Part shown: positions 16,250 through 23,927 of the stretch, in pieces | Layout: each line of letters starts with the position of its first letter | Numbering within the stretch: position 1 is the first letter of the stretch | Assembly (NCBI GenBank): GCA_007280315.1 | Contig: QYQC01000080.1 | Coordinates: 1-45,241, forward strand | Direction of reading: 5' to 3' | Source: Betaproteobacteria bacterium | GTDB taxonomy: Bacteria; Pseudomonadota; Gammaproteobacteria; Burkholderiales; SG8-39 | DNA length: 45,241 bases | Translations under genes and position numbers: made by a program | The notes under the pieces: model-generated | The model's input: only the letters and a program-made list of their open reading frames with translations | Told to the model about the DNA's origin: nothing | Databases searched by the model: none

Positions 16250-17308
16250 CTACTTACCCGTCCACAGGACCTTGCCGGCGGAATCCTTGGCATTGCTCGC
16301 CCAGGAAGCTTTGATAAGCTTTACAAGGCTGTCCGGAAGAGGTACGTATTCGAGTTCCGAGGCCATTTTATCCCCATTGGCGTAAGCCCAGTCAAAGAAT
16401 TTCATCACCTCTGTGCCCTGCTGCGGCTTGGCCTGAAGCTTGTGCATGAGGATGAACGTCGCGCCGGTGATCGGCCAACTTTCCTTGCCGGGCTCGTTGG
16501 TCAGGATTTCCGCAAACGCCGACTTGGTCCAATCTGCGCCGGCCGCGGCGGACTTGAACGCCTTTTCGTCGGGAGCTACGAACTGGCCATCGGCATTTTG
16601 CAGCAGTACGTACGCGAGCTTGTTCTGCTTGGCGTAGGCATACTCAACGTAACCAATTGCGGCCGGGATCCGCTGCACGAACGCGGCTACACCCTCGTTG
16701 CCCTTGCCACCGAGGCCCACGGGCCATTGCACCGCCGTACCCTCGCCGACTCTCTGCTTCCACTCGGCGCTGACTTTCGATAAATAATTGGTGAATATGA
16801 ATGTCGTGCCGGAGCCGTCGGCACGGCGCACCACGGCGATATCCTGATTGGGCAGCGCAAGCTTGGGATTCAGTTCCGCAATCGCCTTGTCGTTCCATTT
16901 CGCCACCTTGCCGAGATAGATATCGGCAAGCAGCGCGCCCGTCAGATGCAGGTCACCTGGTTTAATACCAGGTACGTTGACCACCGGCACGACACCACCG
17001 ATCACGGTCGGGAACTGAAACAGTCCGTCCTTCTCCAGATCGGCCGGTTTGAGTGGCATGTCGGAGGCGCCGAAATCGACCGTCCTTGCGGTGATCTGTT
17101 TGATCCCGCCGCCAGAGCCGATCGACTGGTAGTTCATCTTCACGCCCGTGGCTTTCTGGTAAGCCTCTGCCCATTTTGCGTAGACCGGCGCGGGAAACGT
17201 CGCGCCTGCCCCTGTAAGTTCGCCGGCCGCCAGTGCCTGGCCGCCGAAAACAAGCGCAGCCAACGCGAGTACGCCGGCCGATCGTCCTGCTGATTTGAAC
17301 ATGTTCAT
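16250..17308 (-). CDS. pstS: Periplasmic phosphate-binding protein PstS
   Basis: A 352-residue secreted binding protein. The Sec signal is about 27 residues (VLALAALVFGGQALA then A). The mature part starts GELTGAGATFPAPVYAKW. Phosphate-contacting segments include SIGSGGGIKQI, DFGASDMPL and RADGSGTTFIFTNYL. It delivers phosphate to PstCAB. The ATG is preceded by GGAGGTGA, a very strong ribosome-binding site, in keeping with the high output expected of the first gene. A good PhoB box lies upstream at 17363-17380. Confidence 0.97.
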   Translation of the reverse strand: MNMFKSAGRSAGVLALAALVFGGQALAAGELTGAGATFPAPVYAKWAEAYQKATGVKMNYQSIGSGGGIKQITARTVDFGASDMPLKPADLEKDGLFQFPTVIGGVVPVVNVPGIKPGDLHLTGALLADIYLGKVAKWNDKAIAELNPKLALPNQDIAVVRRADGSGTTFIFTNYLSKVSAEWKQRVGEGTAVQWPVGLGGKGNEGVAAFVQRIPAAIGYVEYAYAKQNKLAYVLLQNADGQFVAPDEKAFKSAAAGADWTKSAFAEILTNEPGKESWPITGATFILMHKLQAKPQQGTEVMKFFDWAYANGDKMASELEYVPLPDSLVKLIKASWASNAKDSAGKVLWTGK

Positions 17309-17346
17309 CGATTCACCTCCACGATTGAAAAAAGTTATTGGAGGTG

Positions 17347-17380
17347 AGTCTACGACCGCTTTGTGACAGCAGTATTACAG
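17347..17380 (-). promoter_or_regulatory. Pho box and promoter of the pstSCAB-phoU-phoBR operon
   Basis: On the minus strand CTGTAAT-ACTG-CTGTCAC (17380-17363), then 10 nt, then TAGACT (17352-17347) as -10. The half-sites match CTGTCAT at 6/7 each. Position, about 40 nt upstream of pstS, and phasing agree with known PhoB-dependent promoters, making this the reference for the other candidates here. Confidence 0.85.
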
Positions 17381-17483
17381 CCGCGCAAGCTTGGAACGCT
17401 TGCCGGTCGCGCACAATGATGAGCGTGCCGCGCGCGGCCAGGTTCGTCCCACAGTCGACGTGGATTTCCCCCTGCGCCGGGAA

Positions 17484-17804
17484 TCAGGCCCCGCCCAGTA
17501 TCCCGAACTCGGCCTCGGTCCTGGCGTAGAACAGATTGAGCCCGTCGCGCTTCAATTGCGCCAGGAATTTATCCGCGAGTTCGGTGGAGGTGATGAAAAT
17601 GACCTCGACCGGAAGCTCGCCCGCGAGTTCGAAAAACGTCTGCTCGTGCAGCACGCCGTGGCGGCCGTAGCCGGCCACGGCACGAAACGCCGAGCCGCCG
17701 GGGATGCCGAGCGTCTTTGCCTGCTCCAGCAGCCACTCGTACATCAACTCACCCTGGTGCTTTTCGCCCTCGGGAACGAAGAATTGCAAAGATACGCCGC
17801 GCAT
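17484..17804 (-). CDS. DUF190 family protein (CrcB partner)
   Basis: A 106-residue soluble protein of the DUF190 family, with a small ferredoxin-like/PII-like fold expected: FFVPEGEKHQGELMYEWLLE, GIPGGSAFRAVAGYGRHG, ELPVEVIFITS. DUF190 genes are commonly found next to crcB, and the molecular role is unknown; PII-like regulation of the exporter is a fair guess. The ATG at 17804 has GGAGGGAAGG upstream. It lies 11 bp behind crcB on the same strand. The longer reading to 18149 overlaps crcB and is rejected. Confidence 0.85.
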   Translation of the reverse strand: MRGVSLQFFVPEGEKHQGELMYEWLLEQAKTLGIPGGSAFRAVAGYGRHGVLHEQTFFELAGELPVEVIFITSTELADKFLAQLKRDGLNLFYARTEAEFGILGGA

Positions 17805-17815
17805 CGCCTTCCCTC

Positions 17816-18199
17816 CTATCCGTGCAGCCATTTGAATGTTGCAAATCCGAGCAGGGTCATGACGATGGACCCCGCCAGGTGCGACAGGATCAGCCCGGCC
17901 GCCCACGCATACTGGGCGCGCACCAACAGCGTCACCGCCTCGGCGGAAAACGTGGAAAAGGTCGTCAGCGCGCCGAGGAAACCGGTAACTACGAACAGCC
18001 GCCATTCGACCGGAACCGCCGCGTTGTCGGCAAAATACGCGATGGCCAGGCCGATCAGATAGCCGCCGATCAGGTTGGCTGTCAGGGTCCCGATGGGCAA
18101 CGTTGGAAACGCAGGGTTGAGCACGCTGCCCAGTCCCCAGCGCAGCCACGCGCCCAGCGCGGCGCCAATACCCACTGCGGCGAAAGCCGCGGCGGTCAT
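17816..18199 (-). CDS. crcB: Fluoride exporter CrcB/Fluc
   Basis: A 127-residue four-helix membrane protein that exports fluoride as an antiparallel dimer. It shows GAALGAWLRWGLG, the Asn-containing GTLTANLIGGYLIGL and the phenylalanine-box region TGFLGALTTFSTFSAE, all hallmark Fluc motifs. Start at ATG 18199 with GGGAG nearby. The 85-bp gap upstream (18200-18284) shows no fluoride riboswitch-like fold, so it may simply be read through from moaE. Confidence 0.93.
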   Translation of the reverse strand: MTAAAFAAVGIGAALGAWLRWGLGSVLNPAFPTLPIGTLTANLIGGYLIGLAIAYFADNAAVPVEWRLFVVTGFLGALTTFSTFSAEAVTLLVRAQYAWAAGLILSHLAGSIVMTLLGFATFKWLHG

Positions 18200-18284
18200 A
18201 GCAAAATGCTCCCTGCGCTGCGCACGCGCGACCGGCGGTACACGACTAGGCTGGCAGAATTCACGGCGTCGGTCACAGCGGCAA

Positions 18285-18740
18285 TCAACCCTGGCTCCAG
18301 CGCTCCGCTGCCTGGTCGTCCGAGGCACGCGCCTCGACCCAGCGCGCGCCCAGCGCCGTCTGCTCCTTCTTCCAGAACGGCGCCTGCGTCTTCAGGTAAT
18401 CCATGATGAACTCGCACGCAGCGAAGGCGGTGCCGCGGTGCGCGCCTTTCACCACGACCAGTACGATCTGATCCAGCGGTTTCAATTCGCCGACGCGATG
18501 GATCACCAGCGCGTCGAAGATGTCCCAGCGACTTTTCGCCTCGGCGACTATGCCAGCGAGCGCTTTTTCGGTCATGCCCGGATAGTGCTCCAGCATCATG
18601 CCGGCAACCGTTTCACCGTCGTTTACGTCGCGCACCAGTCCGATGAAACTGGCGATAGCGCCGATGCCTGGGTCGGCGCTGCGGAACGCGGCAATTTCGG
18701 CGCCGATATCGAAGTCCGCCTGCTGCACCCGGACCGGCAC
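18285..18740 (-). CDS. moaE: Molybdopterin synthase catalytic subunit MoaE
   Basis: A 151-residue large subunit of molybdopterin synthase, which with MoaD converts cyclic pyranopterin to molybdopterin. Recognisable blocks: GAIASFIGLVRD, HYPGMTEKAL, VIHRVGELKPLDQIVLVVV, HRGTAFAACEFIMDYLKTQA and PFWKKEQT (catalytic Lys). Starts one base after the moaD stop region, so the two are translated together. About 15 extra residues at the C-terminus are polar and look unstructured. Confidence 0.95.
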   Translation of the reverse strand: MPVRVQQADFDIGAEIAAFRSADPGIGAIASFIGLVRDVNDGETVAGMMLEHYPGMTEKALAGIVAEAKSRWDIFDALVIHRVGELKPLDQIVLVVVKGAHRGTAFAACEFIMDYLKTQAPFWKKEQTALGARWVEARASDDQAAERWSQG

Positions 18741-18741
18741 T

Positions 18742-18999
18742 TTATCCCCCGGTCACCGGCGGAAAAAAGGCGATCTCGTCATCCGCTTTGATCGGCGTGT
18801 TGTTGCGCGCCAGATCCTGGTTGACCGCGACGCGAACCGCCTTGCTCCGGTCGAACGCCGCCGCGGATGCTCCGCCACGCGCGATCAGTCGCGCGCGCAG
18901 GTTGGCTACATCTTTGACTTCCGCTGGCAGTTCGAACATCTCCCCGGGTATGCCCATTTCCTCGCGCAGACTGCCGAAGTAGAGAATCCTGATGCTCAT
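18742..18999 (-). CDS. moaD: Molybdopterin synthase sulfur carrier MoaD
   Basis: An 85-residue ubiquitin-like protein starting MSIRILYFGSLREEMG and ending in the required PPVTGG di-glycine, whose C-terminus is thiocarboxylated to carry sulfur. ATG 18999 overlaps the moeA stop by 4 bp (ATGA), and the stop abuts moaE. The longer upstream reading overlaps moeA and is not used. Confidence 0.94.
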   Translation of the reverse strand: MSIRILYFGSLREEMGIPGEMFELPAEVKDVANLRARLIARGGASAAAFDRSKAVRVAVNQDLARNNTPIKADDEIAFFPPVTGG

Positions 19000-20216
19000 T
19001 GGAACAGCTCCGAAAAAGGAAGAAATTTCACCATGTCGCCGCGGCGGATCGGGTGTTTCGCCGGATTGTCGATGAAGCCGTCCGCCCACACCGCCGAAGT
19101 CAGCACGGCGGAGCTCTGATTCATGAATAGATCGAGTCCGCCGGCTGGATTTAATTTTACGCGCAAGAATTCACGCCGGGAATCGGGCTTCGGCCAGTCG
19201 AAATCGGCGCGCAGCGGATAGCCCAGCGGCTCCGTCCGGTTCGCGCCCTGGCAGCGCAGGATGAAAGGCCGCACGAAAATCAGAAAGGTGACGAAACTGG
19301 ATACCGGATTGCCTGGCAGTCCGATGAAATGCGCCTTGCGGCCGGCGCCCGCATTGACTTCGCCGAATGCCAGCGGCTTGCCCGGCTTGACCGCGATTTT
19401 CCACATGGCGAGCCTGCCCTCGGCCTCGACCGCCGGCTTGATGTGGTCTTCCTCGCCCACCGACACGCCGCCCGAAGTGACGATGAGATCGTTGCCGGCG
19501 GCGGCCTCGCACAGCACCGCGCGCGTCGCATCCAGCCGGTCGGGGACAATGCCAAAGTCGGTGACGTCGCAGCCGAACAGTTGCAGCAGGCCGTTCAGGG
19601 TGAAACGATTGGAGTTGTAGATGCGGCCCGGCGGCAGCGGCTCGCCCGGCATCACCAGTTCATCGCCGGTAAAGAACACCGCCACCTTGAGCCGGCGATA
19701 CAGCGGCAGCGCCGCGATCCCGACCGAAGCGGCGAGGCCGGTATCCTGCGGCCGCAGTTTCATCCCGGCCGCGAGGATTTCGCTGCCGCCGTGGATGTCC
19801 TCGCCCACGCGCCGCACCCATTCGCCGGACCTGGGCCGGTGCTTCACGATGACTGCATCGCCGTCCTGCGCGCATTGCTCCTGCATCACCACCGCGTCGG
19901 CGCCTGGCGGAATCGGCGCGCCGGTGAAAATGCGCGCCGCCGTCCCGCGTGCAAGCGGCTGCGGCATGCTGCCGGCGGCGATGCGCTGCGAAACAGGCAG
20001 GCGCGCCTCGCCGGAGGCGCAATCGGCGGCATAGACCGCGTAGCCATCCATCGACGTATTGTCCAGCGAGGGCACGCTGAAGCCCGAGTGTTGCGCCGCG
20101 GCCAGCACGCGGCCGGTGGCGGCGAGCGTAGGCAGCTGCTCTGTTTCCACGACCGGCGTCGCGCCGGCAAGCAACAGGGCCAGGGCCTCGTCAACGGAAA
20201 GCATGTCCGGCTTCAT
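18996..20216 (-). CDS. moeA: Molybdopterin molybdotransferase MoeA (stand-alone copy)
   Basis: A 406-residue enzyme that inserts molybdate (or tungstate) into adenylated molybdopterin. It shows SLDNTSMDGYAV, RIFTGAPIPPGADAVVMQE, VFFTGDELV, NSNRFTLNGLL, TSGGVSVGEEDH, KPGKPLAFGE and GLPGNPVSSFVTF, the standard MoeA blocks. Its ATG shares a base with the mobB stop (TAATG). A second MoeA, fused to MobA, is encoded at 41368-43287; the two differ in many positions and are paralogs rather than a recent duplication. Confidence 0.95.
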   Translation of the reverse strand: MKPDMLSVDEALALLLAGATPVVETEQLPTLAATGRVLAAAQHSGFSVPSLDNTSMDGYAVYAADCASGEARLPVSQRIAAGSMPQPLARGTAARIFTGAPIPPGADAVVMQEQCAQDGDAVIVKHRPRSGEWVRRVGEDIHGGSEILAAGMKLRPQDTGLAASVGIAALPLYRRLKVAVFFTGDELVMPGEPLPPGRIYNSNRFTLNGLLQLFGCDVTDFGIVPDRLDATRAVLCEAAAGNDLIVTSGGVSVGEEDHIKPAVEAEGRLAMWKIAVKPGKPLAFGEVNAGAGRKAHFIGLPGNPVSSFVTFLIFVRPFILRCQGANRTEPLGYPLRADFDWPKPDSRREFLRVKLNPAGGLDLFMNQSSAVLTSAVWADGFIDNPAKHPIRRGDMVKFLPFSELFQ

Positions 20217-20713
20217 TAGCGATTCAGCTCCAGCGTATCCAGCACGAAAGCGGCGATGCCATCGTAGTCCTCGAGGCCGAACTGCGGCAAGGGGCATTGA
20301 ACAGGCGTGTCGGTGGCGAGCGCCACGATATGCTCGTCCTGCGGATGCAGCAGCGGTTTCCCGTTGGCTTTGCGGTAGATCTCCAGCTTGGGCAATGGAT
20401 AGCGCTTGTAGCCTTCGATCAGCAGCAGATCGCAGGGCGACATGCGCGCGATTTGCTGCTCCAGCGTCGCCTCGTCTTCGCCGCGCATTTCGTGCATCAA
20501 TGCCCAGCGCTCGCCCGAAGTGACCAGGACCTCGCTGCAGCCGGCGGCGCGATGGCGGAATGAATCCTTGCCCGGCTGGTCGACGTCGAAGCGATCGTGT
20601 GCGTGCTTGATCAGCGATACCTTCAGGCCGGTGCGCGCAAAGCGCGGGATCACCTGCTCGATCAGCGTGGTTTTGCCGCCACCGGACCAGCCGGCAAAGC
20701 CGAAAATTTTCAT
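20216..20713 (-). CDS. mobB: MGD biosynthesis adaptor MobB
   Basis: A 165-residue P-loop GTP-binding protein (FAGWSGGGKTTLIEQVI) that assists MobA in attaching GMP to molybdopterin. Other blocks: SLIKHAHDRFDVDQPGKDS, HRAAGCSEVLV and DLLLIEGYKRYPLPKLEI. First gene of mobB-moeA-moaD-moaE, all overlapping or touching. The 105-bp upstream gap (20714-20818) contains an A/T-rich stretch (TTAAAATATT) suitable for a promoter but no clear -35. Confidence 0.92.
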   Translation of the reverse strand: MKIFGFAGWSGGGKTTLIEQVIPRFARTGLKVSLIKHAHDRFDVDQPGKDSFRHRAAGCSEVLVTSGERWALMHEMRGEDEATLEQQIARMSPCDLLLIEGYKRYPLPKLEIYRKANGKPLLHPQDEHIVALATDTPVQCPLPQFGLEDYDGIAAFVLDTLELNR

Positions 20714-20818
20714 TACGGACGATACGCTCCGGCTGCCCCGCGACCGTGGTCAGCGCTGTGGATATGACTGAATATTTTAACAGCTTATGCCGCCCGACCC
20801 GGGCTGTTCGGTCAGTTA

Positions 20819-21472
20819 TCAGACTGCGGCCAGCTTGCCCTCATCCAGGTGGAAGCGCCGCGTGCCCGGAAGTTCGATCAGCTGGCGATCGTGGCAGGCG
20901 ATGAGCAGACTGCGCCCGTCCTGCACCAGCTGCCGGATCAGGGCGATGGTCTGGGTGCGCGCCTCGCCGTCCAGATTGGCGGTCGGCTCGTCGAGCAGGA
21001 ACAATTTTGGCTTGAGTACTTTTGCTCGCGCCAGCGCCACGCGCTGCTTCTCGCCGCCGGAGAGTTTCGCCGGCGGCACGTGGCGCAGGTGTTCCACGCC
21101 GGCCCAGGCGATGGCCGCCTCGACCAGGCGCCGGCGCTCGGCCCCGCCAATGCGTCGCGCCGCCAGCCCGTAGCCGACGTTGTGCGCCACCGTGCTGTGA
21201 AACAGATAGGGATGCTGGTGGACGTGCACGATATCGCGGCGCACCTCCGCCGCCAGCCGGTCGTGGTTCAGCGCCGCGCCGCAAAACTCGAAGCCCGCAA
21301 TCTCGCCCGGCTCGAGTCCCGCCAAAATGCGCAGCAGCGTGGTCTTGCCCGAGCCGTTGTCGCCGGTAATGACGTAGGCCTCCCCTTCGCCGATGGTGAA
21401 CGGCCCGAGATCGAACAGGGTGCGCGCGCCGAAGGTCTTGCGCAGTTGCCGGAACGCAAGCAGTGCGTTCAC
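20819..21472 (-). CDS. tupC: Tungstate-type ABC transporter ATP-binding protein
   Basis: A 217-residue ABC ATPase: Walker A GDNGSGKTT, Q-loop HVHQHPYLFHSTVAHNVGYGL, signature LSGGEKQRVALARA, Walker B LFLLDEPTANLD, switch LIACHDRQL. Its start overlaps the tupB stop by 4 bp. The short form without a regulatory TOBE domain fits TupC rather than ModC, and the neighbouring binding proteins are TupA-like. Confidence 0.88.
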   Translation of the reverse strand: MNALLAFRQLRKTFGARTLFDLGPFTIGEGEAYVITGDNGSGKTTLLRILAGLEPGEIAGFEFCGAALNHDRLAAEVRRDIVHVHQHPYLFHSTVAHNVGYGLAARRIGGAERRRLVEAAIAWAGVEHLRHVPPAKLSGGEKQRVALARAKVLKPKLFLLDEPTANLDGEARTQTIALIRQLVQDGRSLLIACHDRQLIELPGTRRFHLDEGKLAAV

Positions 21473-22164
21473 TTGAGCCCGCCCCTGCCTTGCAGCATGC
21501 CCAGCGCGACGCTGATGCTCAGTGCGAACAACATCAGCACCACCCCGAGCGCGATGCCCTGTGCGAAATCACCCTTGCTCGTCTCCAGCGCTATGGCGGT
21601 CGGGATATTGCGCGTGACCCCGGCGATATTGCCGCCGATCATCATGGCGCAGCCGACTTCGGAAATCACCCGGCCGAAGCCGTTGAATACGCCCGCCACC
21701 ACGGCAAAGCGAACCTCCAGCAGCGTGGTCAGCGCGGCGCGCAAGGACGACGCGCCCAGACTCACCGCAGTTTCGTGCGCACGCGGATCCGCGCCCTGCA
21801 CCGCCGCCAGGGCAAATGCAGTCAGCACCGGAAATGCGATCACGGCCTGGCCCATGATCATCGCTTCCTGGGTAAACAGCAGCTGCCACGAACCGAGCGG
21901 TCCCTGGCGCGTGAGCAGGATGTACAGGATCAGGCCGACCACCACCGTCGGGAACGACAGCAATCCCTGAATCAACACGACGAGGATGCGCCGGCCGGGA
22001 AAGCGCTGCTGCGCCAGCGCGTAACCGAGGACAACCGCCGGTGGCGTCGCGACCGCGAGCGCGATAAGCGATACGCGCAGGGAGATCCAGACTATGGTCC
22101 AGATTTCTGCATCGCCCGAGAGCAGCAGCGCGAATGCCTGTCGCGTCGACGCGAGGATATCCAT
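21469..22164 (-). CDS. tupB: Tungstate-type ABC transporter permease
   Basis: A 231-residue permease with about five or six helices. The segments LRVSLIALAVATPPAVVLGY, FNGFGRVISEVGCAMMIGGN and TSKGDFAQGIALG are typical of the TupB branch of the molybdate/sulfate permease family. It follows the second binding-protein gene by 7 bp. Confidence 0.88.
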   Translation of the reverse strand: MDILASTRQAFALLLSGDAEIWTIVWISLRVSLIALAVATPPAVVLGYALAQQRFPGRRILVVLIQGLLSFPTVVVGLILYILLTRQGPLGSWQLLFTQEAMIMGQAVIAFPVLTAFALAAVQGADPRAHETAVSLGASSLRAALTTLLEVRFAVVAGVFNGFGRVISEVGCAMMIGGNIAGVTRNIPTAIALETSKGDFAQGIALGVVLMLFALSISVALGMLQGRGGLK

Positions 22165-22171
22165 CGGAAAT

Positions 22172-22990
22172 CTAGCGCGCCGTCGCCGGCACGAAAAAGA
22201 CCTGCTGCCCGCCGATGCGAAAACCAGTCATCAGCCGTTGCGCCTCAGCCGAGGTCAGCCAGGCGACGAACTTGGATGCGGCAGCAGCCTGAACGCCGGG
22301 AAAGCGCGCCGGGTTCACCGCCACGACGCCGTATTCGTTGTACAGCCGCGCGTCGCCTTCAGACAGGATTTCCATTCCGGTCCTGCTGCGAAATGCAGCA
22401 AACGTCGCGCGGTCGCAGAGCGTATAAGCCTGCATCTCGCCCGCCATCATCAATACCTGGCCCATGCCCACGCCGGCCGACAAGTAGCCCGCCCATTTCG
22501 GTTCCACGCCGGCGGCACGCCACAACTCACGTTCTTTCACATGTGTCCCCGACTCGTCGCCGCGGGAAATGAAGCGTGCCTTGGCAGATTGAAGTTTCTG
22601 CATGGCTGCCACGGCGTCCTGCGTGCCGCGGATGCGCGCCGGATCCTGCGGCGGGCCGGCGATGACAAAATCGTTGAAGGCCACGGCATGGCGCTTCAGT
22701 CCTGCGCCCGAGGCGACCAGCTTTTCTTCCTGCGTTTTGACATGCGACAGGATTGCATCGACGTCGCCGTTCGCCGCCAGCTTGATCACCTGTCCGCTGC
22801 CGCCAATGGCCAACTGCACCTTGATGCCAGACACGGCCTCGAACGCGGGAATCAGCGTATTCAGCAGGCCCGAATCCTGCAGCGTATGCGTCGCCGCCAG
22901 TCTGAGTTCGGCGGCATTCAGCGGCAGCGCCGCAAGCGTCAGACACAGCGCGGCGGCGAACCGAAACAGCATACGCAATGCGGAAGGCAC
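22172..22990 (-). CDS. Second TupA-like substrate-binding protein
   Basis: A 272-residue periplasmic binding protein with a Sec signal of about 26 residues (ending LPLNAA). It is clearly paralogous to the neighbour at 22998: both have a DSGLL/NSGLL block, GDVD followed by a short acidic/basic segment, FNDFVIAGPPQDPARIRGT, FISRGDESGTHVKE, YLSAGVGMGQVL and YTLCDRATFAAFRSRTG. However the oxyanion-binding TTTS motif of canonical TupA is replaced here by AATH. It may bind a different oxyanion or the same one with altered affinity. Gap to the first copy is 7 bp, so both are co-transcribed with one permease and one ATPase. Confidence 0.85.
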   Translation of the reverse strand: MPSALRMLFRFAAALCLTLAALPLNAAELRLAATHTLQDSGLLNTLIPAFEAVSGIKVQLAIGGSGQVIKLAANGDVDAILSHVKTQEEKLVASGAGLKRHAVAFNDFVIAGPPQDPARIRGTQDAVAAMQKLQSAKARFISRGDESGTHVKERELWRAAGVEPKWAGYLSAGVGMGQVLMMAGEMQAYTLCDRATFAAFRSRTGMEILSEGDARLYNEYGVVAVNPARFPGVQAAAASKFVAWLTSAEAQRLMTGFRIGGQQVFFVPATAR

Positions 22991-22997
22991 GCCCGCC

Positions 22998-23807
22998 CTA
23001 CTTGCCCGCGCTGGGGAAGAACATCTGTGCGCCTTCCACCTTGAAATCGGCGATGAGCTTCTGTCCTTCGGCCGACGTAATCCAATCGATCAACGTCATC
23101 GCGCCACGGTAGTTGACCCCCGGATACTTCTTCGGGTTGACGGCAATAATGCCGTATGGATTGAACATGCGCGGGTCGCCCTCAACCAGAATGTCCAGTC
23201 CGGTGCGGCTGCGATAGGCGGCGTAGGTGGCGCGGTCGGTAAGCGTGTAGGCGCGCAGGCTCGCGCTCATGGTCAGCACTTCGCCCATGCCCTGGCCCGC
23301 CGACAGGTAGGCGGGACCCGTGGGATCGGCGCCCAGCAGCTTCCAGTAAGAGCGCTCCATCTTGTGTGTGCCAGAATCATCGCCGCGCGATACGAAGCGC
23401 GCGCCCGACTGCTTGAGCCTGCGCATCGCGTCGACCACGTCTTTGGTGCCGCGGATGCCCGCGGGGTCCTCCGGTGGACCGACGATCACGAAATCGTTGT
23501 ACATGACGTCGTGCCGGTTAACGCCATGGCCCGCAGCCACGAAAGCGTCCTCGGCCGCCCGCGCGTGCACCAGCGTAAGATCCACGTCGCCGTTCTCGGC
23601 CAGTTTCAGTGCCTTGCCCGTGCCCACGGGAATCACCTGCACCTTGACACCGTATTTCCTTTCGAACACCGGCAGAATCGCGCGCAGCAGGCCGGAATTG
23701 TCAGTGCTGGTTGTCGTCGACATGCGGATGTCGCCTGATTCCGCCCGCAGGCTGCCTGCCATGCCGAGCGCGAGTAAGCATAGCGTCCCGATCAACAGCG
23801 ACTTCAT
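22998..23807 (-). CDS. tupA: Tungstate-binding protein TupA
   Basis: A 269-residue periplasmic binding protein with signal MKSLLIGTLCLLALGMAGSL. The mature N-terminus carries STTTSTDNSGLL, the TupA tungstate-binding signature; then VGTGKALKLAENGDVDLTLV, YNDFVIVGPPEDPAGIRGT, FVSRGDDSGTHKMER and YLSAGQGMGEVL. First gene of tupA-(tupA2)-tupB-tupC. ATG 23807 with AGGGGAA upstream is used; the longer reading from 23837 puts ten polar residues before the signal. Divergent from the ModE-like regulator. Confidence 0.92.
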   Translation of the reverse strand: MKSLLIGTLCLLALGMAGSLRAESGDIRMSTTTSTDNSGLLRAILPVFERKYGVKVQVIPVGTGKALKLAENGDVDLTLVHARAAEDAFVAAGHGVNRHDVMYNDFVIVGPPEDPAGIRGTKDVVDAMRRLKQSGARFVSRGDDSGTHKMERSYWKLLGADPTGPAYLSAGQGMGEVLTMSASLRAYTLTDRATYAAYRSRTGLDILVEGDPRMFNPYGIIAVNPKKYPGVNYRGAMTLIDWITSAEGQKLIADFKVEGAQMFFPSAGK

Positions 23808-23885
23808 CCGTTCCCCTGATGTCCTGATTGAACTCACAATCGTCCTTTATGCTGTTTATTACATATATGCACGGATTTGATTATC

Positions 23886-23913
23886 GCCTATTGCCATATC
23901 GTCGAGAATAGGC
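23886..23913. promoter_or_regulatory. Inverted repeat between tupA and the ModE-like regulator
   Basis: GCCTATT, 14 bp, AATAGGC in the 120-bp divergent region. The right arm runs into GGCTATTTTTTGCAT, where a -10 for the regulator gene could lie. A regulator binding here could control both tup and itself. An A/T-rich stretch (ATTACATATATGCA) nearer tupA may hold the tup promoter. Confidence 0.4.
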
Positions 23914-23927
23914 TATTTTTTGCATAC

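Noticed and set aside
18200..18284. Fluoride riboswitch before crcB
   Set aside because: The 85-bp gap lacks the conserved riboswitch core and is probably read through from moaE.
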